Positions 25,759-34,300 of a stretch of DNA of 62,245 nucleotides are shown one piece after another. The DNA lies in assembly GCA_036733345.1 (NCBI GenBank), contig DAINAR010000015.1, positions 1 through 62,245 of the forward strand, written 5' to 3'. Origin of the DNA: JAFGMQ01 sp036733345 (lineage in GTDB: Bacteria > Desulfobacterota > DSM-4660 > Desulfatiglandales > Desulfatiglandaceae). Made by a program: the position numbers and the translations under genes. Numbering within the stretch: position 1 is the first letter of the stretch; every line of letters starts with the position of its first letter. The notes beneath the pieces are model-generated. The model made no database searches and had not been told where the DNA came from. It saw only the letters and a program-made list of their open reading frames with translations.

Positions 25759-26691
25759 TCAGGTTTTCAGAAATTTTTTTACAAATTCAGCCCAGTTTTC
25801 ATTTTCAAGCTCTCCGAAAATATCTTCCACAGAAATACCACCATCAGCAGCAATATCCATATCTTTATGTGCCATGGAAAATAGCCTTTCTTTTTCATCG
25901 TTTATGTATTTATAGGCCTCTTCACCGTAATAAAGCCCTTTTAAGTTCTTTTTAAGTTTTGTGGGTTCTACTATAAACAGCCATGCCTTTTCGTATGGCG
26001 ATTCATTGACTAATTCGGGGTGATCCAGAAGCCTGTGGTTGATATGTGTTACTATTCCATCTACAGGGGAGAGGACCTGGACCATTTCGCTGTTACGTCT
26101 GACCTGGAAGGATGCAATTCCCTGCTTAACTTCTGTTCCGATGTTAGGTGTTTCTATCCGGCTCAGCCTTCCTAAAAGTTTCTGGGCAAAATCATCCAAT
26201 CCCACCCTTACACGACCGCCATATTCAGGCCTGGCCCATGTGTGGCCTTCATGATAATAGATGTCGTCAGGAAGCCTGAAGCTTTCAACCCTGGTTTCTT
26301 CAGCCTTAAGAGGATGGGGCTCTGCCTGGAGTCTTTCCTGCATCATCTGGTCAAAAGAGCAATTGCCGCATTCATAAGCGTTCGGGCAGATCTTGCGTCC
26401 CACTTCACCTGTGATCATGTAACGGCATTTTCTTTGAGAAGAAGGGAGAAGCATCATCTTGTCCACCCAGGTTTCATTAAATTTCTCCGCCGTGGAATCT
26501 ACCTTTGTACTGTCAAAGGATTCCTTTTGCCTGCTAACCTTTACCTGCATGGCCTGGTCGTAAACACAGGTGGAGCAGTCATAGTTGTTGTCACATAACT
26601 TGTAGGAAACCACACCTGCTTCCATCCACACACATTTCTTTTTGCCCGGGGGCACAATCTTCATTGATGCATTTTTTTCTATGTCTGTCAT
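25759..26691 (-). CDS. GcvH-like protein with two Cys-rich motifs and no lipoyl lysine
   Basis: A 310-residue cytoplasmic protein. The N-terminal half holds two copies of C-x12-C-x5-C-x2-C (C20/33/39/42 and C89/102/108/111), each followed by Y/FDQ.MQ; these could bind zinc or an Fe-S cluster. Residues about 137-245 match the glycine cleavage H-protein fold (YYHEGHTWARPE, VRVGLDDFAQKLLG, SPVDGIVTHIN). The position of the lipoylated lysine of GcvH aligns with serine 201 (RRNSEMVQVLSPVDG), so it probably cannot carry lipoate. No gcvT or gcvP is nearby. AGGGAGGG precedes the ATG, and a sigma-54 promoter lies 70 bp upstream. Function is unknown. Confidence 0.85.
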   Translation of the reverse strand: MTDIEKNASMKIVPPGKKKCVWMEAGVVSYKLCDNNYDCSTCVYDQAMQVKVSRQKESFDSTKVDSTAEKFNETWVDKMMLLPSSQRKCRYMITGEVGRKICPNAYECGNCSFDQMMQERLQAEPHPLKAEETRVESFRLPDDIYYHEGHTWARPEYGGRVRVGLDDFAQKLLGRLSRIETPNIGTEVKQGIASFQVRRNSEMVQVLSPVDGIVTHINHRLLDHPELVNESPYEKAWLFIVEPTKLKKNLKGLYYGEEAYKYINDEKERLFSMAHKDMDIAADGGISVEDIFGELENENWAEFVKKFLKT

Positions 26692-26760
26692 TTCTTACCC
26701 TCCCTTTGAAAATATTTTTTTGTTTTTTAATATTTTTTGTTTTGTTTTGTCTAATAAGAA

Positions 26761-26776
26761 AGCAAGGGTTATGCCA
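26761..26776 (-). promoter_or_regulatory. Sigma-54 (RpoN) promoter of the GcvH-like gene
   Basis: On the minus strand the sequence reads TGGCATAACCCTTGCT, an exact fit to TGGCAYR-N4-TTGCW with the -24 GG and -12 GC in the right spacing. It points at the GcvH-like gene, whose start is at 26691, giving a leader of about 55-60 bases. An NtrC-type activator gene lies just upstream on the same strand. Confidence 0.75.
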
Positions 26777-26874
26777 GAGACGGACAATATCGTTAAGATA
26801 ACGGCTAATTGCTTGAATTAATTCCTTTAAAAAGCGTTAAGCGAGCCTGGAAGTTGTCTCCTGGTAATAAAAAG

Positions 26875-26910
26875 GCATGCTTAATAAATAGGCACTTACA
26901 TTAAGCATGC
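26875..26910. promoter_or_regulatory. Dyad, likely upstream activator (enhancer) site
   Basis: GCATGCTTAAT at 26875-26885 is the exact inverse of ATTAAGCATGC at 26900-26910, with a 14-base spacer. Its centre is about 120 bp upstream of the sigma-54 element, the usual distance of NtrC-family binding sites. A further palindrome GGCATGCC lies at 26954-26961 and shares the GCATGC core. Role inferred from position and symmetry; a hairpin terminator for the metzincin gene is the alternative. Confidence 0.5.
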
Positions 26911-26977
26911 AGCCCGATTATGACCTAACCGTATGATAAAGCAGGCATTTTATGGCATGCCGAAAAAAACATCATAT

Positions 26978-26994
26978 TGCCTAAAAAATAGGCA
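26978..26994 (-). terminator. Possible hairpin after the archaemetzincin gene
   Basis: TGCCTA at 26978-26983 pairs with TAGGCA at 26989-26994, directly after the metzincin stop on the minus strand. A run of seven T (minus strand) comes eight bases later, so it is only a weak terminator candidate. Confidence 0.3.
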
Positions 26995-26995
26995 G

Positions 26996-27541
26996 TTAAG
27001 GATTCGGGCATGAAATCCTGTCTACGTGCCATCTTAAAAGTTCAAAGCAGGTTGAGCAAAATCGCGATTCTTTGAAATCCGTATCTTCCACATTATAGGA
27101 TGAGTACATTACGCACTGTCTGTTTCTGCAATGAGTAAGGCCGAAACTGTGCCCTATTTCGTGAAGTGCAGTTTTTTCAGCACGTTCCAGCAAGGTCAGT
27201 TTATTAAAGGGCTGGGTGTAGAATTGTGGATTCAGCCGGTGAAGAGATATTACAGAGCACTTTCCTTCAATCTGGGAGAGGCCGAAAACATATTTGAGTA
27301 TGGGGACATACAGATCGACTTCTGTAATTGCAATAAGCGCTGCCATTTCATTGGAGCAATGATATTGAAGGTCCTTCAGTATAAGTTTGGAATTATATTG
27401 GAGCCTGGATTTATTATAGGCATGGATCGGGATATTCTTTGCAGGGGAAATCTTACAGGACAGTCCCAGATTATGAAAAATCCTTTCGGCAAGGTAATTC
27501 AGTATCTCCTGATCAACAGAGCCTATAGGCAGGATTGCAAT
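26996..27541 (-). CDS. amzA: Archaemetzincin family zinc metallopeptidase with non-canonical start
   Basis: The frame contains HEIGHSFGLTHC followed by RNRQCVM and a CSTC pair, a close match to the archaemetzincin pattern HExxHxxGx3Cx4CxM...CxxC: three zinc-binding His, the catalytic Glu and the structural Cys cluster. The first in-frame ATG (27346) would remove conserved sequence: reading further upstream gives AILPIGSVDQEILNYLAER and LILKDLQYHCSNEMAALIA, the usual family N-terminus. No ATG, GTG or TTG lies between it and the TAG stop of the regulator gene, which is in the same frame. I place the start at ATT 27541 (181 residues); ATC 27559, after AAGGGGG, or CTG 27532 are alternatives. Substrate unknown. 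Confidence 0.75.
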   Translation of the reverse strand: MAILPIGSVDQEILNYLAERIFHNLGLSCKISPAKNIPIHAYNKSRLQYNSKLILKDLQYHCSNEMAALIAITEVDLYVPILKYVFGLSQIEGKCSVISLHRLNPQFYTQPFNKLTLLERAEKTALHEIGHSFGLTHCRNRQCVMYSSYNVEDTDFKESRFCSTCFELLRWHVDRISCPNP

Positions 27542-27565
27542 GAATTGAGACGGGACGATTAAAGT

Positions 27566-28906
27566 CTACCCCCTTTTAATTTCGTATTTTTCAATTTTAT
27601 TATAAAGGGTTTGCCTGTCGATATCCATGATTCGAGCTGCCTTGCTTATGTTCCAGTCATTCCTGTCAAGCATTTTTTTGATATGCATTTTTTCCACCAT
27701 TTTCAGAGATTCCGGCATGTTTTCAGGTTCGCCCCGAGTTCTCGAAAATGGGAGGTCATCAGGTGTAATTTCATCAGACTTGCCAATTACAAGGGCCCTT
27801 TCAATAATGTTTTCTAATTCCCTTACATTTCCAGGCCAATCGTATCCCATAAGTAACTTGACTGCTGAAGGTGAAATTCTAACTTCCTCCTTGCCCATTT
27901 CAAGACAGAATCTCCGGATAAAGACTGATGAAAGGAGTTCGATATCCTCCTTCCGATCCCTCAACGGAGGCACATGAATGGAAATTACGTTCAGGCGATA
28001 ATAGAGGTCTTCACGGAACAGGCCGTTTTTGATGGCCTGTTTAAGGTCACGATTGGTGGCAGCAATAAAGCGGACATCTACCTCTATCTCTTCATGGCCT
28101 CCCAGGCGTCTGATCTTTTTTTCCTGGAGTACTCTCAGAAGATCAACCTGAGTTTTCATGCTGATATCGCCGATTTCATCAAGGAACAGGGTTCCTTTAT
28201 GGGCCATTTCAAAACGTCCCCTTTTCATAAAATCAGCGCCGGTAAATGCTCCTTTTTCAAATCCAAAGAGTTCGCTTTCCAGCAGGGTATCCGGTAATGC
28301 ACCGCAGCTAACTGCAACCAGAGGCATATAGCAGCGAGAGCTGTTGCCGTGGATTGCACGGGCTATCAGTTCCTTGCCGGTTCCGCTTTCTCCTGTGATG
28401 AGTACAGTGGAGTCGGTTTTTGCAACCTGTGAGATCAGCTGGAAAATCTTCTGCATCACATCGCTTTTTCCTATTATCTCATCATACTGATATTTTTCTT
28501 CCAGGTTTTGTTTCAACAGGATGTTTTCGAGAACAAGTTGCTTGTGTTCGACAATCCTTTTGATCTGCATTTCTATCTCATCAGGATCAAACGGTTTTAC
28601 AAGGTAGTCAAATGCTCCTTCCTTTATAGCCTGAACGGCTGTGTCAACAGTTGCGTATGCCGTCATTATGAGTATCTCTGCGTCGGTAATCTCCCGAAGT
28701 TTTTTAAGTACTTCAAGTCCGTCCATGCCGGGCATTTTGAGATCCAGCAGAATAACTTCCCAGATTTTTCCGCTGGCCATTAAAATTCCTTCTGGTCCAT
28801 TTTCAGCCAGGCCTACTTCATAGCCATCCTCCATAAGCCAGTCATAAAGCGACTCCCGCATTGCCGGTTCATCATCAATGACAAGGATACGTGGCTTTTT
28901 TGTCAT
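27566..28906 (-). CDS. Sigma-54-dependent NtrC-family response regulator
   Basis: A 446-residue activator. The receiver domain (about 5-120) has the acidic pair D11/D12 and the phosphorylation site D55 in LLDLKMPG. The AAA+ domain (about 140-375) has Walker A GESGTGKE near 171-178, the sigma-54 contact loop GAFTGA near 225, and TLFLDEIGD as Walker B. A Fis-type helix-turn-helix closes the protein (WNISKAARIMDIDRQTLYNKI). It follows its kinase by 15 bp. A consensus sigma-54 promoter with a dyad upstream lies two genes downstream, so the GcvH-like gene is its likely target. Confidence 0.94.
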   Translation of the reverse strand: MTKKPRILVIDDEPAMRESLYDWLMEDGYEVGLAENGPEGILMASGKIWEVILLDLKMPGMDGLEVLKKLREITDAEILIMTAYATVDTAVQAIKEGAFDYLVKPFDPDEIEMQIKRIVEHKQLVLENILLKQNLEEKYQYDEIIGKSDVMQKIFQLISQVAKTDSTVLITGESGTGKELIARAIHGNSSRCYMPLVAVSCGALPDTLLESELFGFEKGAFTGADFMKRGRFEMAHKGTLFLDEIGDISMKTQVDLLRVLQEKKIRRLGGHEEIEVDVRFIAATNRDLKQAIKNGLFREDLYYRLNVISIHVPPLRDRKEDIELLSSVFIRRFCLEMGKEEVRISPSAVKLLMGYDWPGNVRELENIIERALVIGKSDEITPDDLPFSRTRGEPENMPESLKMVEKMHIKKMLDRNDWNISKAARIMDIDRQTLYNKIEKYEIKRG

Positions 28907-28921
28907 TTTATATTTCCTCCA

Positions 28922-30595
28922 CTATTTTTTTGAGGTTTCAGATTCGATCAAGGGAAACCGGATCTTGAAACAGCTGCCTTTTCCGGGGAGGCTTTCAACT
29001 GTGACGGTCCCTTTGTGTTTACTTACAATCCCGTAAACAACAGAAAGGCCAAGGCCCACTCCCTTTCCCTCTTCCTTGGTAGTAAAAAACGGCTCAAATA
29101 TGTCTTTCAGTTTGTCTTCAGGAATTCCGCAGCCGGTATCGGAAATCATGACTTCCAGAAAATCACCATCAATATGGTTCGCAGTTACAGTCAGTGTGCC
29201 ATTTTCACCAATAGCCTCGGAGGCGTTACTGAAGAGGTTCAAAAGGACCTGTTGAATCTGTTTGAAGTCACACAGGAATTTGGGTATATCAGGAGCAATT
29301 TGCTTAACCAGTTTGATGCCTCTTATTTTAAAGTCATGGGAAACAAGAAGAAGGGCCTTATCGATAATTTCCGAAATATCGCATGGTTGAATGGATATCT
29401 TGGACTGACGTGAAAAAGCGAGGAGATTTTTTACGATTTCTCCACAACGTGCTGTTTCTGTTTCCATTGTAGTGAGATACCGGGAGATATCATCAAGTCT
29501 TTTTAAATTAAATCTATTTCGGCCAACCAGTTTTATCATAAGTCGAATATATGTAAGAACCGCTGCCAGGGGATTATTGATCTCATGGGCAATAGTTGCG
29601 GCCAGTTTTCCCAGTGAAGAAAGTTTCTCTGCACGAATAACCTGTTCCTGTGCTTCTTTCAGCCTTTTATAGGCACTGTTGATGTTTTCGAACAGGTTCG
29701 CATTTTCTACAGCCATTCCTATAAGGTTACCTATAGCAGTGAGAAACTCCACATACCCCTGTGAGGATTTTAAAGTTGAATTGCTGGAAACACACATTAC
29801 GCCAAGCGGTGATCCTTTTGAAACAAGAGGTATATAGATAGTCGTTTTTATGCCGGCCTCAATAATGGGCCTGGCATAGGGATTGCTCGGTTCTTCAAGG
29901 TGGTTGATAACCACAGGTTTTATTGTCTGGACAGCCTTACCAAGATGGCCGTATCCAACCTTGCGGCGTCTCATGTGGCTTTTATTTACTAAATCGGAGA
30001 GAAGGCCTTTATGAGCGGCCATAAAGAGCATCTCCTGCTTTTTGTCAAGCAGATAGACCCTTACGCTGTGGGATTCAAGAAGTTCGAGTATTTTATCAAT
30101 TGTGCTGTCCAATATCTCGTTGAGATTCAGGCTGCTGCTTACTGTCATTGATATGGCATTAAGTGTGGAAAATCTCACGTTTTGTTTTTTTATCTGTTCC
30201 TGTGCACTTTTCTGTCTGGTGATATCTCGAATTATTATTACATAGCCTTCGGTATTACCAGCATGGTCATTTATAACGCTTGCAGTAGTCAGGGCATTGA
30301 ATGTAGTGCCGTTTGCCTTTGAAATAAGGTTATCAAATTCTGAGGCAAAACCATCCTGAAAGATTGTTTTCAGAAAACGTCGGAAATCCTCTCTATTTTT
30401 AAAAAGCTCTGCTGCGGATCGCAGCGATAAAAGCTGTTCTCTGCTTTTATACCCAAGAAGGTCAAGTCCGGACTGGTTGATTTCCATTACTTTGCCTTCA
30501 GGGTCAATGAGTAATATCGCGTCACGGGACCATTCAAATATAGCTCTGTATCTTTCCTGAGAGATCCTTAGACGATTAGCGCTGTCAATTTGCAT
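28922..30595 (-). CDS. PAS-GAF sensor histidine kinase
   Basis: A 557-residue kinase without membrane helices. A PAS domain (about 10-125, RYRAIFEWSRDAILLID), a GAF domain (about 150-300), a HisKA domain with phospho-acceptor His near 335 in ATIAHEINNPLA, and a HATPase_c domain (about 435-550) with DTGCGIPEDK and GLGLSVVYGI. Being cytoplasmic, it should sense an internal signal such as redox state or a small ligand; a bound cofactor cannot be read from sequence. AAGGAA precedes the ATG. It is the first gene of the kinase-regulator-metzincin unit. Confidence 0.92.
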   Translation of the reverse strand: MQIDSANRLRISQERYRAIFEWSRDAILLIDPEGKVMEINQSGLDLLGYKSREQLLSLRSAAELFKNREDFRRFLKTIFQDGFASEFDNLISKANGTTFNALTTASVINDHAGNTEGYVIIIRDITRQKSAQEQIKKQNVRFSTLNAISMTVSSSLNLNEILDSTIDKILELLESHSVRVYLLDKKQEMLFMAAHKGLLSDLVNKSHMRRRKVGYGHLGKAVQTIKPVVINHLEEPSNPYARPIIEAGIKTTIYIPLVSKGSPLGVMCVSSNSTLKSSQGYVEFLTAIGNLIGMAVENANLFENINSAYKRLKEAQEQVIRAEKLSSLGKLAATIAHEINNPLAAVLTYIRLMIKLVGRNRFNLKRLDDISRYLTTMETETARCGEIVKNLLAFSRQSKISIQPCDISEIIDKALLLVSHDFKIRGIKLVKQIAPDIPKFLCDFKQIQQVLLNLFSNASEAIGENGTLTVTANHIDGDFLEVMISDTGCGIPEDKLKDIFEPFFTTKEEGKGVGLGLSVVYGIVSKHKGTVTVESLPGKGSCFKIRFPLIESETSKK

Positions 30596-30643
30596 ACCAT
30601 TCCTTTTAATCTCTTCGGGTTAAATCTGCCGGAGGCAGACAAG

Positions 30644-30800
30644 TATCCCCGAAGCTTGCTTCGTCTTGTCATCCCGGACTTGATCCGGGATCCAGTCAAG
30701 CATGTTTCTGGATTCCGGCTGGAGTTTATCCCGAACTTGATTCGGGGCCGGAATGACGGTTGATACCCCGTAGCTTGCTGCGGGGTAGTTCATTGGGTAT
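30644..30800. repeat. Dispersed palindromic repeat
   Basis: Nested palindromes: ATCCCCGAAGCTTGCTTCG at the left, ACCCCGTAGCTTGCTGCGGGG at the right, and between them GTCATCCCGGACTTGATCC and GGATTCCGGCTGG...CCGGAATGAC. The core resembles repeats at 13610, 35930, 46000 and 46835. It is non-coding and lies upstream of the kinase gene. Confidence 0.6.
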
Positions 30801-31573
30801 TCTTGATTATGGTCATAAGTGAATATAGAATAACATATTAATTTAACAAAAAAAAGAGGTAACTGTGCCCAATTAGTCTTGAAATATTCTTTGACAAAAG
30901 GCTATATGCCTCTATAAAAGCTAACCTGTATAAGTAAATTATATCCTTTTCAAGAAACGCTGAATTTGACTCTGTGTCTGACCGAAATCTTGAAATTATA
31001 ACTTTTTGGTTCTTTATAAATTCTGTTATCTTATTTGCTGCATTCAGTCAATATTTTCAGATGTTTAATTTTTAAAACCTGGGTTTTATGCATATATTGC
31101 TTTATGTTAGCGGTTATGAAAATTCATGACAAAAAAAGGACAAGTTTGATCTTGTTGTTATTTTCACGAAACTGAAGGTATTACCTGAAATCAGCGAATT
31201 AAAGTCCAGGTTTTGGAGATGACTCTTTTTTAAATAAATCACTGTATTTAATTGATATAATAAGGAAAAAGGCCGGGAATTCGCATCTGACATCTGTGTC
31301 GAGCGTTTATTAAATGGCCTGAATATTATGATAGTACTGATCGGTCTTCTAATGCTCTATCCTGGAGCCGAATGGTTCTTAAAAGGCTTCTTCAGGCCTC
31401 GCGAGACATTTTGGCTTTTATATCCTGTTAAATTCTCCTGAGTACGGCGCGATATAAAAATCGGGTCTCGTTTCCTGAGGCAGGTTTCTGAAATAAAACA
31501 TTTCATAAAACATGATCTCAAAAAGCAAAACCCGATTAATTTAAAATTACTGGTTTTAAGATTGCCGTTTATA
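30801..31573. other. AT-rich gap between minus-strand genes
   Basis: This 770-bp stretch carries no convincing gene. It holds a decayed coding fragment at 31130-31222 (separate entry). The minus-strand open frame at 31357-31734 overlaps the glutamate-synthase-like gene in another frame and looks like chance. Confidence 0.5.
31130..31222 (+). pseudogene. Decayed coding fragment, sister of the one at 34301-34545
   Basis: Between two in-frame stops the plus strand reads QKKDKFDLVVIFTKLKV then LPEISELKSRFWR. The fragment at 34301-34545 reads QKKENFDLVVILTKPKV then SSEIKPLKSRPF at the corresponding place. The similarity at both DNA and protein level shows common ancestry. The pattern suggests the tail of a larger flavoprotein-like enzyme, but I cannot name it with confidence. 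Confidence 0.45.
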
Positions 31574-32986
31574 TTACCATCCCAGCGTGAGATATTTATG
31601 TATGGAATTGGAGGCAGCCCTTCCAGCCCCCATGGCAAGAATAACAGTGGCTGAACCTGTGACAATATCGCCGCCTGCCCAGACACCCTTCTTAGTGGTT
31701 TTTCCTGTCTCCGGCTCCGCAATAATATAACCACGCTTATTCAAAGCCAGCCCTTCGGTGGACTGGGTTAAAAGGGGATTTGCGCCTGCACCAACTGCAA
31801 TAACAGCCAGATCACAATCCAGATGGAATTCAGAACCCTTAATGGGGACAGGACTGCGGCGTCCGGATGCATCCGGTTCACCCAATTCCATCTTAAGACA
31901 TTCCATTCCAGTCACTCTGCCCTTATCATCACCTATGAACCTGGTCGGTGCAGTCAGCAGGTAGAACTCAATTCCTTCTTCTTCGGCATGATGGATTTCA
32001 GCACCCCTCGCCGGCATCTCATCACGGGAACGACGGTAAACTATTCGCACTTTCTCTGCCCCTAAACGCATGGCGGTTCGCGCTGAATCCATAGCGACAT
32101 TTCCGGCCCCCAAAACAGCTACGTTTAATCCTCTGACAATTGGGGTATCATATTCAGGAAACAGGTAGGCCTTCATAAGATTGGACCTGGTCAGGTATTC
32201 ATTGGCCGAGTAAATGCCTATAAGGTTTTCACCAGGTATGTTCATAAAACTGGGAAGACCTGCTCCCACTCCTATATATACAGCATCATACCCCTGTTCA
32301 AAGAGTTCATCTATGGATACGATTCTTCCTACTACTGCATTGCATTCCAGTTTTGCGCCAAGCCTCTCAAGGGTGTTTACTTCTGAAAAAACAATCTCCT
32401 TGGGAAGCCTGAATTCCGGAATGCCGTAAACGAGTACTCCTCCGGGTTTGTGAAAGGCCTCAAAAATAGTCACATCATGCCCTTTGAGTATGAGATCTCC
32501 TGCAACGGTAAGACCGGAAGGGCCCGATCCCACTACAGCTACCCTTTTTCCGGTGGGATCGGCCTTGGGGGGCAATTCCCCGGTACCATATTGACGCTCA
32601 TAGTCAGCAGCAAAACGCTCAAGATTGCCGATGGCTACAGGTTCACCTTTCTTGGCAAGTATACACATGCCCTCGCATTGATCTTCCTGAGGACAAACCC
32701 TGCCGCATACCGCCGGAAGGCTGTTTTTTTCCCATAACTTGCGAATTGCTTTGCCGAATTCACCTTCCTTGATGAGTTTGATGAAAGCCGGAATTTCAAC
32801 AGAAACCGGGCAACCTGTCATACATGAAGGGTTTTTACACTGGATGCATCTTTCAGCTTCCTTCATTGCCAATTCTTTGGAATATCCGAACGGAACCTCT
32901 TCAAAGTTCCTTCTTCTTACATCAGGTTTCTGTTCGGGCATTGGTTGTCTGGTTATTTTTTCATTTTTAACTTTTTGTTCTGACAT
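31574..32986 (-). CDS. nfnB: NADPH-dependent glutamate synthase small-subunit-like flavoprotein (NfnB/SudA type)
   Basis: A 470-residue FAD and Fe-S protein. N-terminal clusters are bound by C47/C50/C55/C59 (CIQCKNPSCMTGC) and C94/C98/C104/C108. Then come the FAD site VAVVGSGPSGLTVAG near 150 and the NAD(P)H site VAVLGAGNVAMDSARTA near 285. Preceding the GltD-type architecture it pairs with a PyrK-like subunit just upstream, the arrangement of NADH-dependent ferredoxin:NADP+ oxidoreductase (Nfn), which couples NAD(P) and ferredoxin by flavin bifurcation; sulfide dehydrogenase SudAB is the older name of the same pair. GGAGGA supports the start at 32986 over an upstream ATG at 33031. Confidence 0.88.
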   Translation of the reverse strand: MSEQKVKNEKITRQPMPEQKPDVRRRNFEEVPFGYSKELAMKEAERCIQCKNPSCMTGCPVSVEIPAFIKLIKEGEFGKAIRKLWEKNSLPAVCGRVCPQEDQCEGMCILAKKGEPVAIGNLERFAADYERQYGTGELPPKADPTGKRVAVVGSGPSGLTVAGDLILKGHDVTIFEAFHKPGGVLVYGIPEFRLPKEIVFSEVNTLERLGAKLECNAVVGRIVSIDELFEQGYDAVYIGVGAGLPSFMNIPGENLIGIYSANEYLTRSNLMKAYLFPEYDTPIVRGLNVAVLGAGNVAMDSARTAMRLGAEKVRIVYRRSRDEMPARGAEIHHAEEEGIEFYLLTAPTRFIGDDKGRVTGMECLKMELGEPDASGRRSPVPIKGSEFHLDCDLAVIAVGAGANPLLTQSTEGLALNKRGYIIAEPETGKTTKKGVWAGGDIVTGSATVILAMGAGRAASNSIHKYLTLGW

Positions 32987-33116
32987 AAATGCTCCTCCGT
33001 AGCTGATACATTGTATATCTTTTGGAATCAATCCGTTTCAAGGTATGAAACAATTATAATTGATTCTCTATATTTTCAATTAATCTGTCTTAAAAAGACA
33101 GTTCCTTTCATCCTAA

Positions 33117-33953
33117 TCAGGATTGCTGGCATTGGCACTTGAATTTATCGTAGGAAGCGGCCTCTTCAGTTGTATAGGCCTGAAGGCGCTGCATCAACTC
33201 ATCAAAATCAACTTCATGACCGTCAAATTCGGGTCCATCCACACATGCAAACTGGGTATTTCCGCCTACACTTACACGGCAGCAGCCACACATACCGGTT
33301 CCGTCCACCATTATTGAATTAAGGCTTACAAGCGTCTTGACATTATATTCCTTGGTCATTTTGCAGACGAATTTCATCATCGGAACAGGCCCGATTCCCA
33401 CAACAAGTTTTACATCTTCTTTTTCAAGCACTTCTTTGAGTACATCGGTCACGAACCCGTGATGACCATAGGAACCATCGTCAGTGCAGACATGCAGTTT
33501 ATGAGAAGCAGCCGCCATTTTATCCTCCAGGATCAGGAGATCCTTGGTCCTTGCACCAATAATAGCAATAACATTGTTGCCGATATTTTTCAGCCCTCGA
33601 GTAATGGGGTGCATTACGGCAACACCAGTGCCCCCCCCGACGCATACAACGGTACCCAATTTCTCTATATGAGTAGGTTTGCCCAGGGGGCCGATCACAT
33701 CCTGGAATTTATCCCCTACCTGAAGGGTCTTGAAAAGGGCTGTTGATTTCCCAACAACCTGATATATAATTGTGATAAGCCCCTTTTCCAGGTCTGTATC
33801 AGCTATGGTAAGCGGAATACGCTCTCCTGTTTCGTTAGCTTTCAGTATTACAAACTGTCCCGGTTTAGCCTTTCTGGCAATCAGAGGTGCACTGATTTCA
33901 TCCAGTACGACCGTGCCGCCGGCCATCTCTTGTCGCTTCAGAATTTCAAACAT
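33117..33953 (-). CDS. nfnA: Sulfide/dihydroorotate dehydrogenase-like FAD/NAD-binding subunit (NfnA/SudB)
   Basis: A 278-residue ferredoxin reductase-like protein. It has an N-terminal FAD domain (KPGQFVILKANETGERIPLT), an NAD-binding loop VVCVGGGTGVAV near 101-112, and a C-terminal [2Fe-2S] site from GMCGCCRVSVGG and FACVDGPEFDG. The C-terminus ends in a small CQCQ cluster. It is the small subunit to the protein encoded by the next gene, 130 bp away; together they would shuttle electrons among NADH, ferredoxin and NADP+. GGAGGG precedes the ATG. A second, distinct PyrK lies at 40592 next to pyrD, so this copy is not the pyrimidine one. Confidence 0.9.
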   Translation of the reverse strand: MFEILKRQEMAGGTVVLDEISAPLIARKAKPGQFVILKANETGERIPLTIADTDLEKGLITIIYQVVGKSTALFKTLQVGDKFQDVIGPLGKPTHIEKLGTVVCVGGGTGVAVMHPITRGLKNIGNNVIAIIGARTKDLLILEDKMAAASHKLHVCTDDGSYGHHGFVTDVLKEVLEKEDVKLVVGIGPVPMMKFVCKMTKEYNVKTLVSLNSIMVDGTGMCGCCRVSVGGNTQFACVDGPEFDGHEVDFDELMQRLQAYTTEEAASYDKFKCQCQQS

Positions 33954-34300
33954 CTTGTCCCTCCAAACTGTAAAGTAAATTTTTTTGTATTTCGTTTATT
34001 GAACCTGTATTTAATTAATCTCCCTGCCTTAGGTTCTTGGAGTGCATTCAATTGAATCCAGATACTTAAGAACCGGCACTCCAAAAGCGACCCCGTATCA
34101 CAGCAACTCTTTGAAGTACCAGAAGATTAATCTGCCTTCCTCATTTGTACAACTTTCCCTGATCCTACTGCAGTTTCTCTAAGCCCTGAAAGACATAACT
34201 CTTTTATTATCCAGGTAAATCAGCCTTTTTCAGACAAATAAGAAGTTAAGCGGTCTTTTTGTTTCATTTTTGATCTTTTTTTCTATGAGATTTCCAGTAA
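33954..34300. other. Intergenic region upstream of nfnA
   Basis: This stretch of 347 bp should carry the promoter of the nfnA-nfnB pair on the minus strand. I see no clear promoter match, hairpin or open frame in it. Confidence 0.4.

Noticed and set aside
31357..31734. 125-codon minus-strand frame overlapping the end of the nfnB gene
   Set aside because: Its first part is nfnB read in another frame and the rest is low-quality intergenic translation.
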